A stretch of 64,000 bases of DNA from Leptospira kirschneri serovar Cynopteri str. 3522 CT (GTDB lineage Bacteria; Spirochaetota; Leptospiria; Leptospirales; Leptospiraceae): the NCBI RefSeq assembly GCF_000243695.2, contig NZ_AHMN02000010.1:128073-192072 (forward strand). Direction: 5' to 3'. Positions within the stretch are counted from its first letter, which is position 1. Each line of letters starts with the position of its first letter. A program made the position numbers and the translations under genes. Below are positions 25,425 to 38,889 of this stretch, piece by piece. The notes below the pieces were generated by a model. That model was given only the letters and a program-made list of their open reading frames with translations, was not told where the DNA came from and ran no database searches.

Positions 25425-26011
25425 TCGAAACTACTGGAAGGATTTTTGAAATTCAGGAAACAACTGAAGGAAGAAGTTTTTTAGTGGAGACAAAGTGGGT
25501 TCACCCTGATCTTAAGTTAGGCGATTCGATTGCGGTGAATGGTTGTTGTCAGACGGTTACTGAGTTTTATGAAGAAGGGAATCGTTTTCGTTTTTATGCC
25601 AGTTTTAAAACATTAGAATTGACTAATTTCAAGTTTCTTAAAGTAGGAGAAGAAGTCAATTTAGAGAGGAGTGCACTTCCTACAACTCGTTTAGGTGGAC
25701 ATCTTGTAAGCGGTCATGTGGACGGGGTTGGAAAAATTCTGAACAAAGAAGAAAGAGAAGGTGGAAATGTGATTTGTTATACGGTCCGAAATGATTCTTC
25801 TCTTTCGAAATACATCGCCCCGAGAGGAAGTATTACTGTGGATGGTATTTCGTTAACCGTAGTTAATTCCCATTCTGATACGTTTGATCTGGTTTTGATT
25901 CCAGAAACCCTCAAAAAAACGAATGCTAAATCTTGGAATTCAAATTCAGTTTTAAACTTAGAAATAGATCTTGTGGCTCGTTATTTGGAACAACTTATTA
26001 AGTTTCAGTAA
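25409..26011 (+). CDS. ribE: riboflavin synthase alpha chain
   Basis: Dismutates two lumazine molecules to riboflavin. The 200-residue product begins [12 protein letters not shown] and has two homologous lumazine-binding barrels. Each carries the repeated pattern [13 protein letters not shown] and [13 protein letters not shown], with [14 protein letters not shown] between. ATG 25409 has a strong GGAGGTG six bases upstream, inside the end of ribD; an upstream start would add 14 residues without support. This is the last gene of the long plus-strand run starting near 15.1 kb. Confidence 0.95.
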   Translation: MFTGLVETTGRIFEIQETTEGRSFLVETKWVHPDLKLGDSIAVNGCCQTVTEFYEEGNRFRFYASFKTLELTNFKFLKVGEEVNLERSALPTTRLGGHLVSGHVDGVGKILNKEEREGGNVICYTVRNDSSLSKYIAPRGSITVDGISLTVVNSHSDTFDLVLIPETLKKTNAKSWNSNSVLNLEIDLVARYLEQLIKFQ

Positions 26012-26014
26012 TAG

Positions 26015-26215
26015 TTCCTACATTTTCAGAGTTTATCCGTATAATTGAGATTTGTGGGAGTTCCCACATTCATTTTTATTTTTTGCTGTAAAATAAACCT
26101 TTAAAAAATAGATTTTTTATCGAACTCACGTTAAAAATGTGGGAACTATTACCATTTTAAATTTATCCAAAATGAATTTATGGACAAAGAGGCGTAATTT
26201 GCGTGGGAACTACTT
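26015..26215. repeat. GTGGGAAC-type repeat cluster
   Basis: 'agttcctacatttt' at 26013, 'ttgtgggagttcccacattc' at 26053, 'aatgtgggaactattac' at 26138 and 'gcgtgggaactactt' at 26199 are members of the short repeat whose core is TGTGGGAACTACTAC. They occur in mixed orientation and are spaced by about 40-85 bases. Confidence 0.6.
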
Positions 26216-26233
26216 CGTTTTGTTAACGTGAAT

Positions 26234-26267
<34 letters not shown>

Positions 26268-26280
26268 CAACGCTTCCTAT

Positions 26281-26596
26281 CATAACCAACCCCACAAGTT
26301 GAATAGGATTTTAGAATCATAAGGCTCAAAAACGCACATTTTTCAAGTGTTCCGACAAGACTGAGTCTTTTTACTTGCAAAAAGCATGTTTTTCTGATAG
26401 AGAAAAGTCTTCCGAATTTCTCCACCTGAATTGCGACCCATGGGAAGCAATTCATTGAGTTACCCCCACTCAAAAAATAGGGAAAACTAAAGCACAACGC
26501 TCTCTATGGATCGCGTTGTGGGGTGGGAACTCAGTTTTATAGAGGATTTGTCGTAATTCCCACAGATTTAATATTGAAATCTAAGGTAAGGTTATG
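26281..26596 (+). mobile_element. miniature inverted-repeat element, copy 2 (316 bp)
   Basis: Starts CATAACCAACCCCACAAGT and ends GGTAAGGTTATG, the same ends as the intact element at 41397. It shares most internal sequence with that copy, for example 'ctcaaaaacgcacatttttc' and 'ggatttgtcgtaattcccac'. It is flanked by GCTTCCTAT and ACTTCCTAT, an 8-of-9 match interpretable as an aged 9-bp target duplication. The right terminal repeat has lost some bases. A 95-residue minus-strand frame within it has no homologue I recognise and is probably not a gene. Confidence 0.8.
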
Positions 26597-26618
26597 ACTT
26601 CCTATGAGGCGCGTTTGA

Positions 26619-26779
<161 letters not shown>

Positions 26780-27332
26780 TTAATCTGGAAGTTATGGCCT
26801 TTTTGAGAGAAAATCTACAATTTTATCGCCAATTCTGTTTGAGTAAAATATATACATACTCTATTATATAGTTCTGAGTAGGCACCGAGTAATTCAAATT
26901 TAGAATTTTAGAAAATTCTAAATTTCTGTTTGTGTTCTATAAAATTGTAGATTTTTGAAAGACTTATTTCAGGTATTACTATTCGGACGTATAAAAATAG
27001 TACCAAAAATTAACGGTCGATTTTACCAAAGACGCAGAGGTTTTCAAAATTGCCTTTCTTCCGGAATGATTAGCTTTTTTGAAGTAAACTCATCATAGTA
27101 TTATTTTCATGTGTCAGGGTCTTAAAAGAAAACATTTGGGAGTTTAGACAGATTACGTCTCTTTTCGATAATTTAAAGTTTTTGTATTGTGAATCCTCGG
27201 ATTCGGAAATTTTGTTTTCCTGAAAATAAAGTCTAAACGTTATATTGTTTTTGAAAAGTAAATGGTAAACTTGATATTTAAGTTTCTGTAGCCAAATTTT
27301 AGTCCAATAGAAGAGATGGTAAGAATAGATTT

Positions 27333-28538
<1,206 letters not shown>

Positions 28539-28596
28539 AGATTTTGGTTTTTTCTTTTTTAGAAGATTGATTTTATTCGCTTTTGTTTGAAGAATA

Positions 28597-28694
28597 GAGT
28601 TGTTGAAAAATTAATTCTTGATCTGTTTGTATTGGATTGAATGGACAATTGAAGCAATTTTACGAATCTTCACTATGGAATTTTTCAACAACTC
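28597..28694. mobile_element. 98-bp TA-flanked miniature element, copy 1
   Basis: The ends GAGTTGTTGAAAAATT and AATTTTTCAACAACTC are perfect 16-bp inverted repeats, flanked on both sides by TA. It differs from the copy at 36286-36383 at only two positions. There is no coding capacity. TA duplication suggests mobilisation by an IS630/Tc1-type transposase (inference), of which a remnant lies at 36081-36216. Confidence 0.82.
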
Positions 28695-28732
28695 TAATTA
28701 TCTTTACTTAATGTGATAGCACGTAATCAAAA

Positions 28733-28870
28733 TTAGGCGAATCCGTCTTGCCTTAGATCGGGCTCTTTAGCTCTGGTCAATAAATTGTATATTGGAAACG
28801 TTATATACTAATTCTCTTGAGTTTCCTCGCATTGATCCCTTTTGCATTGTATTCAATTCGCGTTACTAAA
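28733..28870 (-). repeat. decayed structured repeat, copy 4 (family B)
   Basis: Reads 'ggcgaatccgtcttgcctta', 'gatcgggctctttagctctg' and 'gtcaataaattg', then 'cattgatcccttttgcattg' and 'cgcgttac'. The framing phrases are intact but the hairpin and the TCAAGTTATTG arms are damaged. Confidence 0.5.
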
Positions 28871-29409
28871 TATAAGTGTTGAGATCTGAACTTTACAGAT
28901 TGATTTCTAAAATGAGAGGAACTCATACAAAAAGCAAATTTTAAAAATTTATAATGTGATTTAATTCGTGGGAACTACCGTAAATTTCGATTTTACAAAC
29001 AAATTTTAAAATTGCAGGGAATTTATACTTTTAAAGAATTTTTTCTCAATTTTTTCCCAGTTTATCTTCTTCGATATTTGATACAACGGGTGTCTAGGAT
29101 CCAAGATCTGGTCTAATCGGTTGCGAAATAAATCACCTTGATTCTTCTGTTTTCATTTTCATCACGTTTTTTTTATGGTTTTCCCGAATCGTTTTTGAAT
29201 GACGAGCTGAATCAGTATGGTATAGTGAACGATTCCGATCGAGTGTAGAAATCCAAAACTATTTGCTCTTAAATAACCTGGATGAGTACATGCTGATTGT
29301 CGTCTTTTTCACATCTGTAGATACAGAAGCCTTAGGAAGGGTGCGATAAAGGTATCCTGAAAAAAATTTGACATCTCAGTCGTTTTTGAAATTTTGAATT
29401 GCTCAGGAT

Positions 29410-30003
29410 ATGTACTATGTAATTGACTACTTAACCAATCCATCCGTTGAAGATGACGACGACGGCCCATTTCTGGAAATTCACGAGGAGCTTGTCAAAA
29501 GACCGGAGCCAATAAACTGGCATATGGGAAAACGTTTCGATATTGAAGTAACAGTTCCTATCGAAGTTCCCGTTTCCCCGCGTTTTGATTATGATGGACC
29601 GCCTCCTGATTTTTTTGACGGCTCTATCAGTCTTTTATCTCCAAGACTCGCTAAAGTTTTACAAGACAACGGTGTGAACAATTTAGATCTTTATGAAGTC
29701 GTTTTAATATACATGGATTCTGGTAAACGGGCCGAACATTACGCTTTCAATATTACGAATAAAGCATCCGTTATCGATTTTAAAAAATCTAATATAGAAA
29801 GTTATGATGAACACTATTCCAGTGATTCGAGTATAAGAGGTTTTGCAGTGGATGAGCGTAAAATACAGAACCTTCCTCCAATTTTTCGGTTGGAGGAGAA
29901 CCTAATGACTATATTAGTACACGAACGTATCAGAAATGCGATCCATGCAGCGGGAATCAATTCGTTTGCTTTCGTCGAACCGAAAAATTGGATCCAGTTG
30001 TAG
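29410..30003 (+). CDS. Imm11-family (DUF1629-like) immunity protein, orphan
   Basis: The 197-residue cytoplasmic protein resembles the Imm11/DUF1629 family, which protects against polymorphic toxins. Supporting features are PPPDFFDGSISLLSPRLAKV near residue 75, a central YEVVLIYMDSGKR...YAFNI strand pair, and a C-terminal IFRLEENLMTILVHERIRN followed by AIHAAGINSFAFVEP. This is the usual Imm11 order. No toxin gene is found on either side. It may be an orphan immunity gene kept against toxins of related cells, or the residue of a lost toxin module. Confidence 0.65.
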   Translation: MYYVIDYLTNPSVEDDDDGPFLEIHEELVKRPEPINWHMGKRFDIEVTVPIEVPVSPRFDYDGPPPDFFDGSISLLSPRLAKVLQDNGVNNLDLYEVVLIYMDSGKRAEHYAFNITNKASVIDFKKSNIESYDEHYSSDSSIRGFAVDERKIQNLPPIFRLEENLMTILVHERIRNAIHAAGINSFAFVEPKNWIQL

Positions 30004-30407
30004 AATTTTGAAACGTCTCATCCGAGTTTACGATTGCGTTGATGGCATTTTATAGATGACAAAAGAAGATGAATACTATTTGGGAATGATTCAAGGTAGG
30101 GACCGACCGAAAAAAGATGTAATCTGAAAATTTCGGCATATTGAAAATCAGAGAAAAACTCTAGAGCGATCGTTTTCAAGCGTAAGGCACCTAATAAACC
30201 GTGTGGTCATCACTTATTTTAACGTGAACTCGATTTAAGAAAATTTGGGCAAATAATAAACTCAGGTGCAACGACTCCCTACGGGTCGTCGTCGCAGCTC
30301 GCAAATTTCATAATTAATATGCTCTCGACTTAAACGTGCTTTTGTTACGCCCTGCTCACGTTAAATTACAATTGAATTTTCTCTTCTCCAAAATTTCATG
30401 AACTAAA
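30004..30407. other. gap after imm11-like gene
   Basis: There is no supported gene. It contains repeat debris such as 'gcaacgactccctacgggtc' at 30263-30296, like the tract at 1-90. The phrases 'ttaacgtgaactcg' and 'cacgttaaatt' are those that bound other repeat copies. The rest is unassigned. Confidence 0.35.
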
Positions 30408-30600
30408 TTAATTCTCCATCATGCTTAAGGAAATATTTTGAATTAATGGCGGGAACCCTAATCTACTTATTAAATGACCATCGATATAACCTTTATTTTT
30501 CAAATAATTTAGTTCGTTCAAAACACGATGATGATCCCTTTTGTATAATTTTTCGTGAGATCTCTCTGTGATACATTAGCAATTAAAGGTATATTGATAT
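30408..30600 (-). pseudogene. remnant of a small coding sequence, probably frameshifted
   Basis: On the minus strand about 50 codons are open down to a TAA at 30408-30410, with a protein-like sequence (VLNELNYLKNKGYIDGHL, then RLGFPPLIQNISL). A neighbouring frame just upstream reads IANVSQRDLTKNYTKG, suggesting one frameshift. The helix-like 'LKNKGYIDG' resembles winged-helix or phage-type small proteins, but no family is identified. No intact start was found. Confidence 0.3.
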
Positions 30601-30772
30601 TTTAATAAAATATTAGATAAATTTCTATCTTAATTCATGTTAGTTTTACAATTGTAAATTATGCAACTTTCGTGAATTAGTAGTTAGGCGGCCATGTCTC
30701 AGCCCGTGCTGATAAATAAAAAGCCGATTAATGGTGCTTGAACTTTTCAGCGAACGCTATATAAACGGGTTT

Positions 30773-31330
30773 ATGAGAAAAATTGTTTTCGCAATCAATA
30801 TTACCACTGATGGATATTGCAGCCACACGGACATGATTGCCGATGAGGAGTTGCACAGATACTTTACTCGCCTATTGCATAGCGCGAGTCTCCTCCTCTA
30901 CGGTCGAATCACGTATCAACTGATGGTACCATTTTGGCCCGATGTCGCTAAAGATCAATCGATGCCAGAGGCAATCAATGAGTTCGCTCGAGTGTTCGAC
31001 TCGCTCGAAAAAATCATTTTCTCCACCACATTGAAACACGTTGAGGGAACAAACTCCAGACTTGCGCGCGCAGACCTTGCGGAAGAGGTGCTCACATTGA
31101 AGCAGCAACCTGGAAAGGATATTTGCGTGGGCAGTTTGAGTATTGCGTCCCAACTTTCGGAACGCCATTTAATTGACGAGTATCGTTTTGTGGTTCATCC
31201 GGTTGTTGCCGGAAAAGGACCGCGGTTATTTGATACCATGAAGCTGCAGGAAACGTTTAGGCTTGACTTTCTTGGTTCGGAAACTCTTCAATCCGGTGTA
31301 GTAGCTCTTCATTACAAAAAACATACGTGA
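30773..31330 (+). CDS. dihydrofolate-reductase-like (RibD C-terminal domain) protein
   Basis: The 185-residue protein starts [18 protein letters not shown], the opening of stand-alone RibD-C/DHFR-like proteins. [17 protein letters not shown] (NADP-binding region), [25 protein letters not shown] and [20 protein letters not shown] follow in the expected order. The substrate is unknown. The gene is visibly richer in G+C than its neighbours, with codons such as GCG, CGC and CTC common. This points to recent horizontal transfer. ATG 30773 starts at the domain boundary; ATG 30731 would add 14 unlikely residues. Confidence 0.82.
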   Translation: MRKIVFAINITTDGYCSHTDMIADEELHRYFTRLLHSASLLLYGRITYQLMVPFWPDVAKDQSMPEAINEFARVFDSLEKIIFSTTLKHVEGTNSRLARADLAEEVLTLKQQPGKDICVGSLSIASQLSERHLIDEYRFVVHPVVAGKGPRLFDTMKLQETFRLDFLGSETLQSGVVALHYKKHT

Positions 31331-31985
<655 letters not shown>

Positions 31986-32990
31986 ATGAAATCCAAATCT
32001 TTAAGAATATTTTCATCGATTTTATGTTTTGTAGTTTCATTTTCTTTGTTTTCAGAAACCAAACTTTTAAATGTTTCCTATGATCCGACTCGGGAATTGT
32101 ATTCGCAAATCAATAAATTATTTATAGAGCACTGGAAAAAACAAACCGGAGAAGATTTAGTCATTCATCAATCCCACGGAGGTTCCGGTAAACAAGCAAG
32201 AGCGGTCATCGATGGATTGGAAGCGGATGTAGTTACTTTAGCGCTTGCGCACGACATCGAGACGATCGCCGAAAAAACAAAACTTCTTTCTACTGATTGG
32301 GAAAAGTTACTTCCATATCAAAGTTCTCCTTACACTTCTACGATTGTATTTTTAGTTCGAAAAGGGAATCCGAAAGGGGTAAAGGATTGGGACGATCTTG
32401 TAAAACTGGGAATAGGAGTGGTTACCCCGAATCCTAAAACCGGAGGAGGGGCGCGCTGGAATTATTTAGCGGCCTGGGGTTATGCAAAAGAAAAATACGG
32501 ATCTGAAGAAAAGGCAAAAACGTTTATGAAAAGTTTATATTCAAATGTTCTTGTATTGGATTCGGGTGCGAGAGGTTCTTTGACTACTTTCGTTCAAAGA
32601 GGAATTGGAGACGTTTTGATTTCCTGGGAAAACGAGGCGCATTTAGCACTTCAAGAAACCGCAAAAAATCCAAACGTGGAAATCGTATTTCCATCCGTAA
32701 GTATTTTGGCCGAACCTTCCGTTGCGGTCGTAACTAAAAACGCTGAAAAACACAATACTTTAAAAGTCGCTGAGAATTATCTGAAGTTTTTATATTCTTC
32801 GGAAGGTCAAGAAACGATTGCAAAAAACTACTACCGTCCCACGGATAAAAAAGTAGCGTCCAAATATAAAAGTATATTCAAAAATTTGAAACTGTTTACG
32901 ATTAGAGACGTAGCCGGTTCTTGGAAAAACGCTCAGGAAAAACATTTTTCTGACGGAGCCATTTTTGATCAGATTACTTCAAAACGATGA
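31986..32990 (+). CDS. sbp: periplasmic sulfate-binding protein
   Basis: Captures sulfate (or thiosulfate) for the ABC importer encoded next. The signal peptide is residues 1-22 (ending SLFSE). The mature part has the family motif [16 protein letters not shown], then [48 protein letters not shown] and [11 protein letters not shown]. All are typical of Sbp/CysP. The ATG has AGGGGAAGG upstream. It is followed by the two permeases and the ATPase in one operon. Confidence 0.95.
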   Translation: MKSKSLRIFSSILCFVVSFSLFSETKLLNVSYDPTRELYSQINKLFIEHWKKQTGEDLVIHQSHGGSGKQARAVIDGLEADVVTLALAHDIETIAEKTKLLSTDWEKLLPYQSSPYTSTIVFLVRKGNPKGVKDWDDLVKLGIGVVTPNPKTGGGARWNYLAAWGYAKEKYGSEEKAKTFMKSLYSNVLVLDSGARGSLTTFVQRGIGDVLISWENEAHLALQETAKNPNVEIVFPSVSILAEPSVAVVTKNAEKHNTLKVAENYLKFLYSSEGQETIAKNYYRPTDKKVASKYKSIFKNLKLFTIRDVAGSWKNAQEKHFSDGAIFDQITSKR

Positions 32991-33008
32991 ATAAAAAAAT
33001 TCTTAGAT

Positions 33009-33854
33009 TTGAAAAGAGAAAACGTGGCCACTTTTAGGACAAAACCTTACGGAAAAACCGCCTTTGGTATTACATTAGGTGTAACAGTATCTTATCTGAG
33101 TTTGATCGTTATCATTCCGTTAGGTGCTCTTTTTTTAAAAAGTACTGGAATCGGCTGGGAAGGTTTTTGGAAGTTACTTACCCACGAAAGGATTTTAGCT
33201 GCCCTCTATTTAAGTTTTGGAGCGGGGGCGACGGCGGCGATTCTCAATTTGTTTATCGGATTTTTATTTGCTTGGGTATTAGTACGTTATAATTTTCCTG
33301 GAAAGTCTTTACTCGATTCTCTAGTGGATCTTCCGTTTACTTTGCCGACTGCGGTCGCCGGAATTGCTCTTACTACAATTTATACTCCGAACGGAATCAT
33401 TGGAAAATTTTTTGAACCATTGGGAATCAAAATTGCATATACTCCGATCGGAATCGTTATCGCTCTCGTGTTTATAGGTTTTCCGTTTGTTGTCAGAACC
33501 GTTCAACCGGTTTTAGAAGAGTTTCCTAAAGAACTGGAAGAATCTGCCTATTGTTTAGGAGCAAGCCGCTGGCAGATATTTAGAAGAGTAATTTTTCCGG
33601 AGCTTGTTTCTCCTTTGGTTACCGGAGCCGCGATGGCGTTTGCGAGAGGAATTGGGGAATACGGTTCTGTAGTGTTTATATCTGGGAACCTTCCCGGTAA
33701 AACGGAAATTCTTCCCTTGTTGATCGTCACCAAACTGGAACAATACGAATACGAAGAAGCGACTGGAATTGCATTTATCATGCTTGTTATTTCATTTAGT
33801 ATATTATTATGTATTAATGTTATTCAAAACATTGCCGCTAGGAGAAGCGAATGA
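33009..33854 (+). CDS. cysT: sulfate ABC transporter permease CysT (CysU)
   Basis: Inner-membrane permease with six predicted membrane helices. Typical CysT phrases are [17 protein letters not shown] ([16 protein letters not shown] here), [19 protein letters not shown] and the EAA loop [18 protein letters not shown], which contacts the ATPase. The TTG at 33009 is the longest start; GTG at 33024, preceded by AAGAGAAAA, is also possible. The stop overlaps the cysW start (ATGA). Confidence 0.93.
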   Translation: MKRENVATFRTKPYGKTAFGITLGVTVSYLSLIVIIPLGALFLKSTGIGWEGFWKLLTHERILAALYLSFGAGATAAILNLFIGFLFAWVLVRYNFPGKSLLDSLVDLPFTLPTAVAGIALTTIYTPNGIIGKFFEPLGIKIAYTPIGIVIALVFIGFPFVVRTVQPVLEEFPKELEESAYCLGASRWQIFRRVIFPELVSPLVTGAAMAFARGIGEYGSVVFISGNLPGKTEILPLLIVTKLEQYEYEEATGIAFIMLVISFSILLCINVIQNIAARRSE

Positions 33855-34690
33855 AACAAGAATCGTTGATTGTTCGAAGTTTTCTTATCGGCGTCGTTTT
33901 TTTTCTCACCGGTCTGATCTTGATTCTTCCTATTTATACCGTTTTTCAAGAAGCGTTTTCCAAAGGTTTTAGCGCTTACTGGGAAGGAATTCGGGAACCA
34001 GATACCGTTTCCGCTTTCAAATTGACTCTTTTAGTGATCGGAATTGCCGTTCCTTTGAATACCATTTTCGGAGTTTTTGCCGCTTTCTCATTGACTCGTT
34101 TTGAATTTCCGGGCAAAAGCTGGATACTCACGATCATAGATTCTCCGTTTTCGGTTTCACCCGTGATCTCCGGTTTGATTTTTATTCTTCTTTTTGGAAG
34201 ACAGGGGTGGTTTGGTCCTTGGTTGGAGGAATTAGATTTCAAAATTGTATTCAATACTCCTGGGCTTGTGATCGCTACGATTTTCATTACTCTTCCTTTT
34301 GTGGCAAGAGAACTCATTCCTTTATTGGACGCAACCGGTATGGAAGAGGAAGAAGCAGGGCTTCTTTTAGGAGCTTCTCCGATTAAAGTATTTTTGAAAA
34401 TAGTTGCACCCGGTATCAAATACGGACTGTTATACGGAATTATACTTTGTAATGCGAGAGCTATGGGAGAATTTGGTGCGGTCTCCGTTCTTTCCGGACA
34501 TATTCGAGGCCAAACGAATACGTTACCGCTACAGATCGAAGTACTTTATAACGAATATAATTCTGTGGCTGCTTTCTCCGCGGCTTCTCTTCTTGTGTTT
34601 TTATCCTTAATCACTCTCGTAGCTAAACAGATCTTGGAAAGAAAAATCAAAATTGTAAAAAAAGAGGAATTTCTCCAAGAGGAGGTATAA
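33851..34690 (+). CDS. cysW: sulfate ABC transporter permease CysW
   Basis: Second permease subunit (279 aa). It has membrane helices similar to CysT and the CysW-type phrases [40 protein letters not shown] and the EAA loop [39 protein letters not shown] near the C-terminus is characteristic. Start ATG overlaps the cysT stop; it ends 1 base before cysA. Confidence 0.94.
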   Translation: MKQESLIVRSFLIGVVFFLTGLILILPIYTVFQEAFSKGFSAYWEGIREPDTVSAFKLTLLVIGIAVPLNTIFGVFAAFSLTRFEFPGKSWILTIIDSPFSVSPVISGLIFILLFGRQGWFGPWLEELDFKIVFNTPGLVIATIFITLPFVARELIPLLDATGMEEEEAGLLLGASPIKVFLKIVAPGIKYGLLYGIILCNARAMGEFGAVSVLSGHIRGQTNTLPLQIEVLYNEYNSVAAFSAASLLVFLSLITLVAKQILERKIKIVKKEEFLQEEV

Positions 34691-34691
34691 C

Positions 34692-35762
34692 GTGGGAATC
34701 GAAGTTAAGAATCTTGTAAAACGTTTTGGAAATTTTACTGCCATCGACGATCTTTCGTTAGATGTTCCTTCGGGAGAGTTAGTCGCTCTTTTAGGTCCTT
34801 CCGGTTCCGGTAAAACTACCTTACTTAGAATCATCGCCGGTCTTGAAGACGCGGACAAAGGTCAGGTAATTTTTGAAGGTAGAGAAGTGGGTAAAAAAAA
34901 CGCCAAAGATAGAGGTGTAGGTTTCGTATTTCAACATTATGCGTTATTTAGACACATGACGATTTTTGAAAATATTGCATTTGGTCTTGAAGTTAGAAGA
35001 AGAGCTGAAAGACCGAGTAAGAATGTGATTAAAGACAAGGTTATGAGTCTCTTAAAGCTCGTTCAACTTGAGAATTTTCATAATCGTTATCCTTCCGAAC
35101 TTTCGGGAGGTCAAAGACAACGGATTGCCCTCGCTAGGGCTCTTGCTATTGAGCCTCGTTTTTTACTGTTAGACGAACCTTTCGGTGCCTTGGACGCAAA
35201 GGTGAGAAAAGAATTGAGAAACTGGCTTAGACGTCTTCATGATGAAATTCATATTACGAGTGTTTTTGTGACTCACGATCAAGAGGAAGCGCTCGAGGTT
35301 TCGGACAAGGTGGTCATTCTTAGATCTGGTAAGATAGAGCAGGTCGGAACTCCGGACGAGGTTTATAATCATCCTAAAAATTCGTTTGTGTTTCATTTTT
35401 TGGGAGACGTAAATCTGTTTCACGGAAGGGTTCAGGGTGGACAAACCCAACTCGGTGAAATTAAGGTAGATGCTCCGGAACATTCCGAAATTGAAAACGC
35501 TTCCGCCGTTGGTTATGTTCGCCCTTATGACGTGGAAATTTTAAGGGAACCGATCGAAGCACAAACGATTCCGGCCGAAATTCAATATATACATTCGACC
35601 GGTAGAAACGTAAAGATTGACCTTAAACGTTTAGATACCGGAACTATCTTGGAATCACAACTCAATTCTTCCGAGTTTCAATCTCTCAATCTACTTCCTG
35701 GTGAAACCGTTCATATCCGTTTTAAAAAGATAAAGGTCTATGTTGAGGATTATACAATTTAG
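34692..35762 (+). CDS. cysA: sulfate ABC transporter ATP-binding protein CysA
   Basis: ATPase energising sulfate uptake. Walker A is [20 protein letters not shown], the Q-loop [14 protein letters not shown], the signature [16 protein letters not shown], and Walker [19 protein letters not shown] with the H-loop [12 protein letters not shown]. The C-terminal 110 residues form the TOBE-like regulatory domain ([11 protein letters not shown]). The start is GTG with a strong AGAGGAGG upstream. This is the last gene of the operon. Confidence 0.95.
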   Translation: MGIEVKNLVKRFGNFTAIDDLSLDVPSGELVALLGPSGSGKTTLLRIIAGLEDADKGQVIFEGREVGKKNAKDRGVGFVFQHYALFRHMTIFENIAFGLEVRRRAERPSKNVIKDKVMSLLKLVQLENFHNRYPSELSGGQRQRIALARALAIEPRFLLLDEPFGALDAKVRKELRNWLRRLHDEIHITSVFVTHDQEEALEVSDKVVILRSGKIEQVGTPDEVYNHPKNSFVFHFLGDVNLFHGRVQGGQTQLGEIKVDAPEHSEIENASAVGYVRPYDVEILREPIEAQTIPAEIQYIHSTGRNVKIDLKRLDTGTILESQLNSSEFQSLNLLPGETVHIRFKKIKVYVEDYTI

Positions 35763-36080
35763 TCGAGTCATCGGCTGAATTGTTTCTATGGAATCTTTTG
35801 ACATGTTTTTTTATTTTGTGATATTCGAGAAACTTTATAACTTTATAAAAATAGAATATTATATTTTTAATTTCTAGAACAATAGTTGTTTGTTTTATGG
35901 ATTCAATATTATGAAATGAATTTTTATTTCATGGGGTCTTAAAACGTCGATTTTATGTATAGATCTGATCTTAATGAATACTGAATATTTTGAACTCCAA
36001 TAACATTTTGTAATCAAACTCATAGTATTTAATTTTATAGATTTTAATAAAAATCAGGGTTTGATTTATTTTTTAAAAGA

Positions 36081-36216
36081 AAACCGCAAAGAGATTGGGA
36101 TAATCTATTTGTTCATAAAAGTAAAACGGTGAATGAATGTTTAAAATCAAATGAGAAAAAACTTCGAGCGGAATTTTTATGCGCCTGAATTCAACCCGCA
36201 AGAATCCATTTGGTAA
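36081..36216 (+). pseudogene. IS630-type transposase remnant (C-terminal part, frameshifted)
   Basis: Two adjacent frames together read [20 protein letters not shown], then KKLRAEF, then (after a one-base shift) [13 protein letters not shown] and a stop. That is the C-terminal part of the DDE domain of IS630-family transposases, where D-N-x3-H and Y-(S/A)-P-E-x-N-P-x-E-x-x-W are hallmarks and the final Glu is catalytic. The N-terminal two thirds is missing. It lies 70 bases before a TA-flanked miniature element, consistent with that family's TA target. Confidence 0.75.
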
Positions 36217-36285
36217 TAGGGATGGGTAGTTCTTTATATACTGTTATAGCTTTGATATTACAAAATCTGTAGAACCATTATATTA

Positions 36286-36383
36286 GAGTTGTTGAAAAAT
36301 TAATTCTTGATCTGTTTGTATTGGATTGAATGGAAAATTGAAGCAATTTTACGAATCCTCACTATGGAATTTTTCAACAACTC
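36286..36383. mobile_element. 98-bp TA-flanked miniature element, copy 2
   Basis: Identical in length to the copy at 28597-28694 and differing at two bases. The perfect 16-bp inverted ends GAGTTGTTGAAAAATT/AATTTTTCAACAACTC are bounded by TA on both sides. The nearly identical sequences suggest recent movement or homogenisation. Confidence 0.82.
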
Positions 36384-36480
36384 TATTCATTTTTTCAATT
36401 ACAGATTAAAATCCTAATATAATTCATATATAGGTTCAAAATAAACAGATAATCATTAATCTTCATTAGAATATTCCTAA

Positions 36481-36504
36481 CAGTGAAAATTTTTGTTTTC
36501 ACTG
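36481..36504. promoter_or_regulatory. perfect hairpin upstream of small ORF
   Basis: CAGTGAAAA-tttttg-TTTTCACTG is a perfect 9-base stem with a 6-base loop, immediately followed by 'aggagc'. It lacks a T-run on the plus strand, so a terminator is not clear. It could be an operator, or an RNA hairpin masking translation of the small frame at 36534. Confidence 0.35.
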
Positions 36505-36533
36505 AGGAGCAAAAAAGATAATAGAAGGTGAAA

Positions 36534-36734
36534 ATGATGAATATATTTTTAACGATTCTAACTAATTTCTTTTTATTAGAAACATTAGAAAATCTATATA
36601 CAAGTTATGTAGAATATTTTCTAAAACAGACATCTTTAGATAACGTGCAAAAAATTTCCAAAACGAATCGAAAGCAGAACAAAATGCCAATTCTTCTAAT
36701 CTTTAAAATTCTAATTTCTCCAATTGTTATCTAG
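36534..36734 (+). CDS. doubtful small hypothetical protein
   Basis: A 66-residue frame starts ATGATG after 'gaaggtgaaa'. Its first 20 residues are hydrophobic (IFLTILTNFFLL), then it turns polar and basic and ends hydrophobic. There is no recognised family. The AT-rich context makes chance frames likely. It could be a small membrane protein or nothing. Confidence 0.2.
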   Translation: MMNIFLTILTNFFLLETLENLYTSYVEYFLKQTSLDNVQKISKTNRKQNKMPILLIFKILISPIVI

Positions 36735-36993
36735 TTAAGAAATTTCTTAGATGTATCTGATTATAAGATCAATCATAGATATCAATTATAAAAATTCGTA
36801 TTAGAGTTGTTGAAAGGTATTAATAACGATCAAAAAGACGATGGTAAATGATACTGTATGTCTTCCATTTACTCGGATTTTCCCGACTTATTGACAAATC
36901 GATTCAAACAAGATGAGAGAAGACTGATCTATCTCATGTAGTTATGGATGTTACATGACCACGTCTTAATTTTTCAAAAAAGAGGAGGTAAGA

Positions 36994-38889
<1,896 letters not shown>

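Larger units (their letters stand above)
28539..29409. other. 870-base repeat-rich gap upstream of imm11-like gene
   Basis: Contains the 98-bp miniature element (28597-28694), a decayed family B copy (28733-28870), and GTGGGAAC-type repeats (28915-29040). The last 370 bases (29040-29409) have higher complexity. A 47-codon plus-strand stretch ends at the TAA near 29349, and a similar minus-strand stretch lies over it, so this could be a gene remnant. I could not identify a toxin fragment. Confidence 0.4.
35763..36993. other. 1.2-kb accessory gap upstream of the VM gene
   Basis: Very AT-rich. In order it holds about 310 unassigned bases, an IS630-type transposase remnant (36081-36216), a 98-bp miniature element (36286-36383), a perfect hairpin (36481-36504), a doubtful small ORF, a solo element end GAGTTGTTGAAA (36804-36815), and the promoter region of the VM gene. 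Confidence 0.55.

Noticed and set aside
26900..27332. FMN riboswitch before ribBA
   Set aside because: No RFN-element consensus blocks could be found on the plus strand in this interval.
29180..29350. Toxin remnant upstream of the Imm11-like gene
   Set aside because: Both strands have 45-50 open codons here, but neither reading resembles a known toxin domain, so it is not called.
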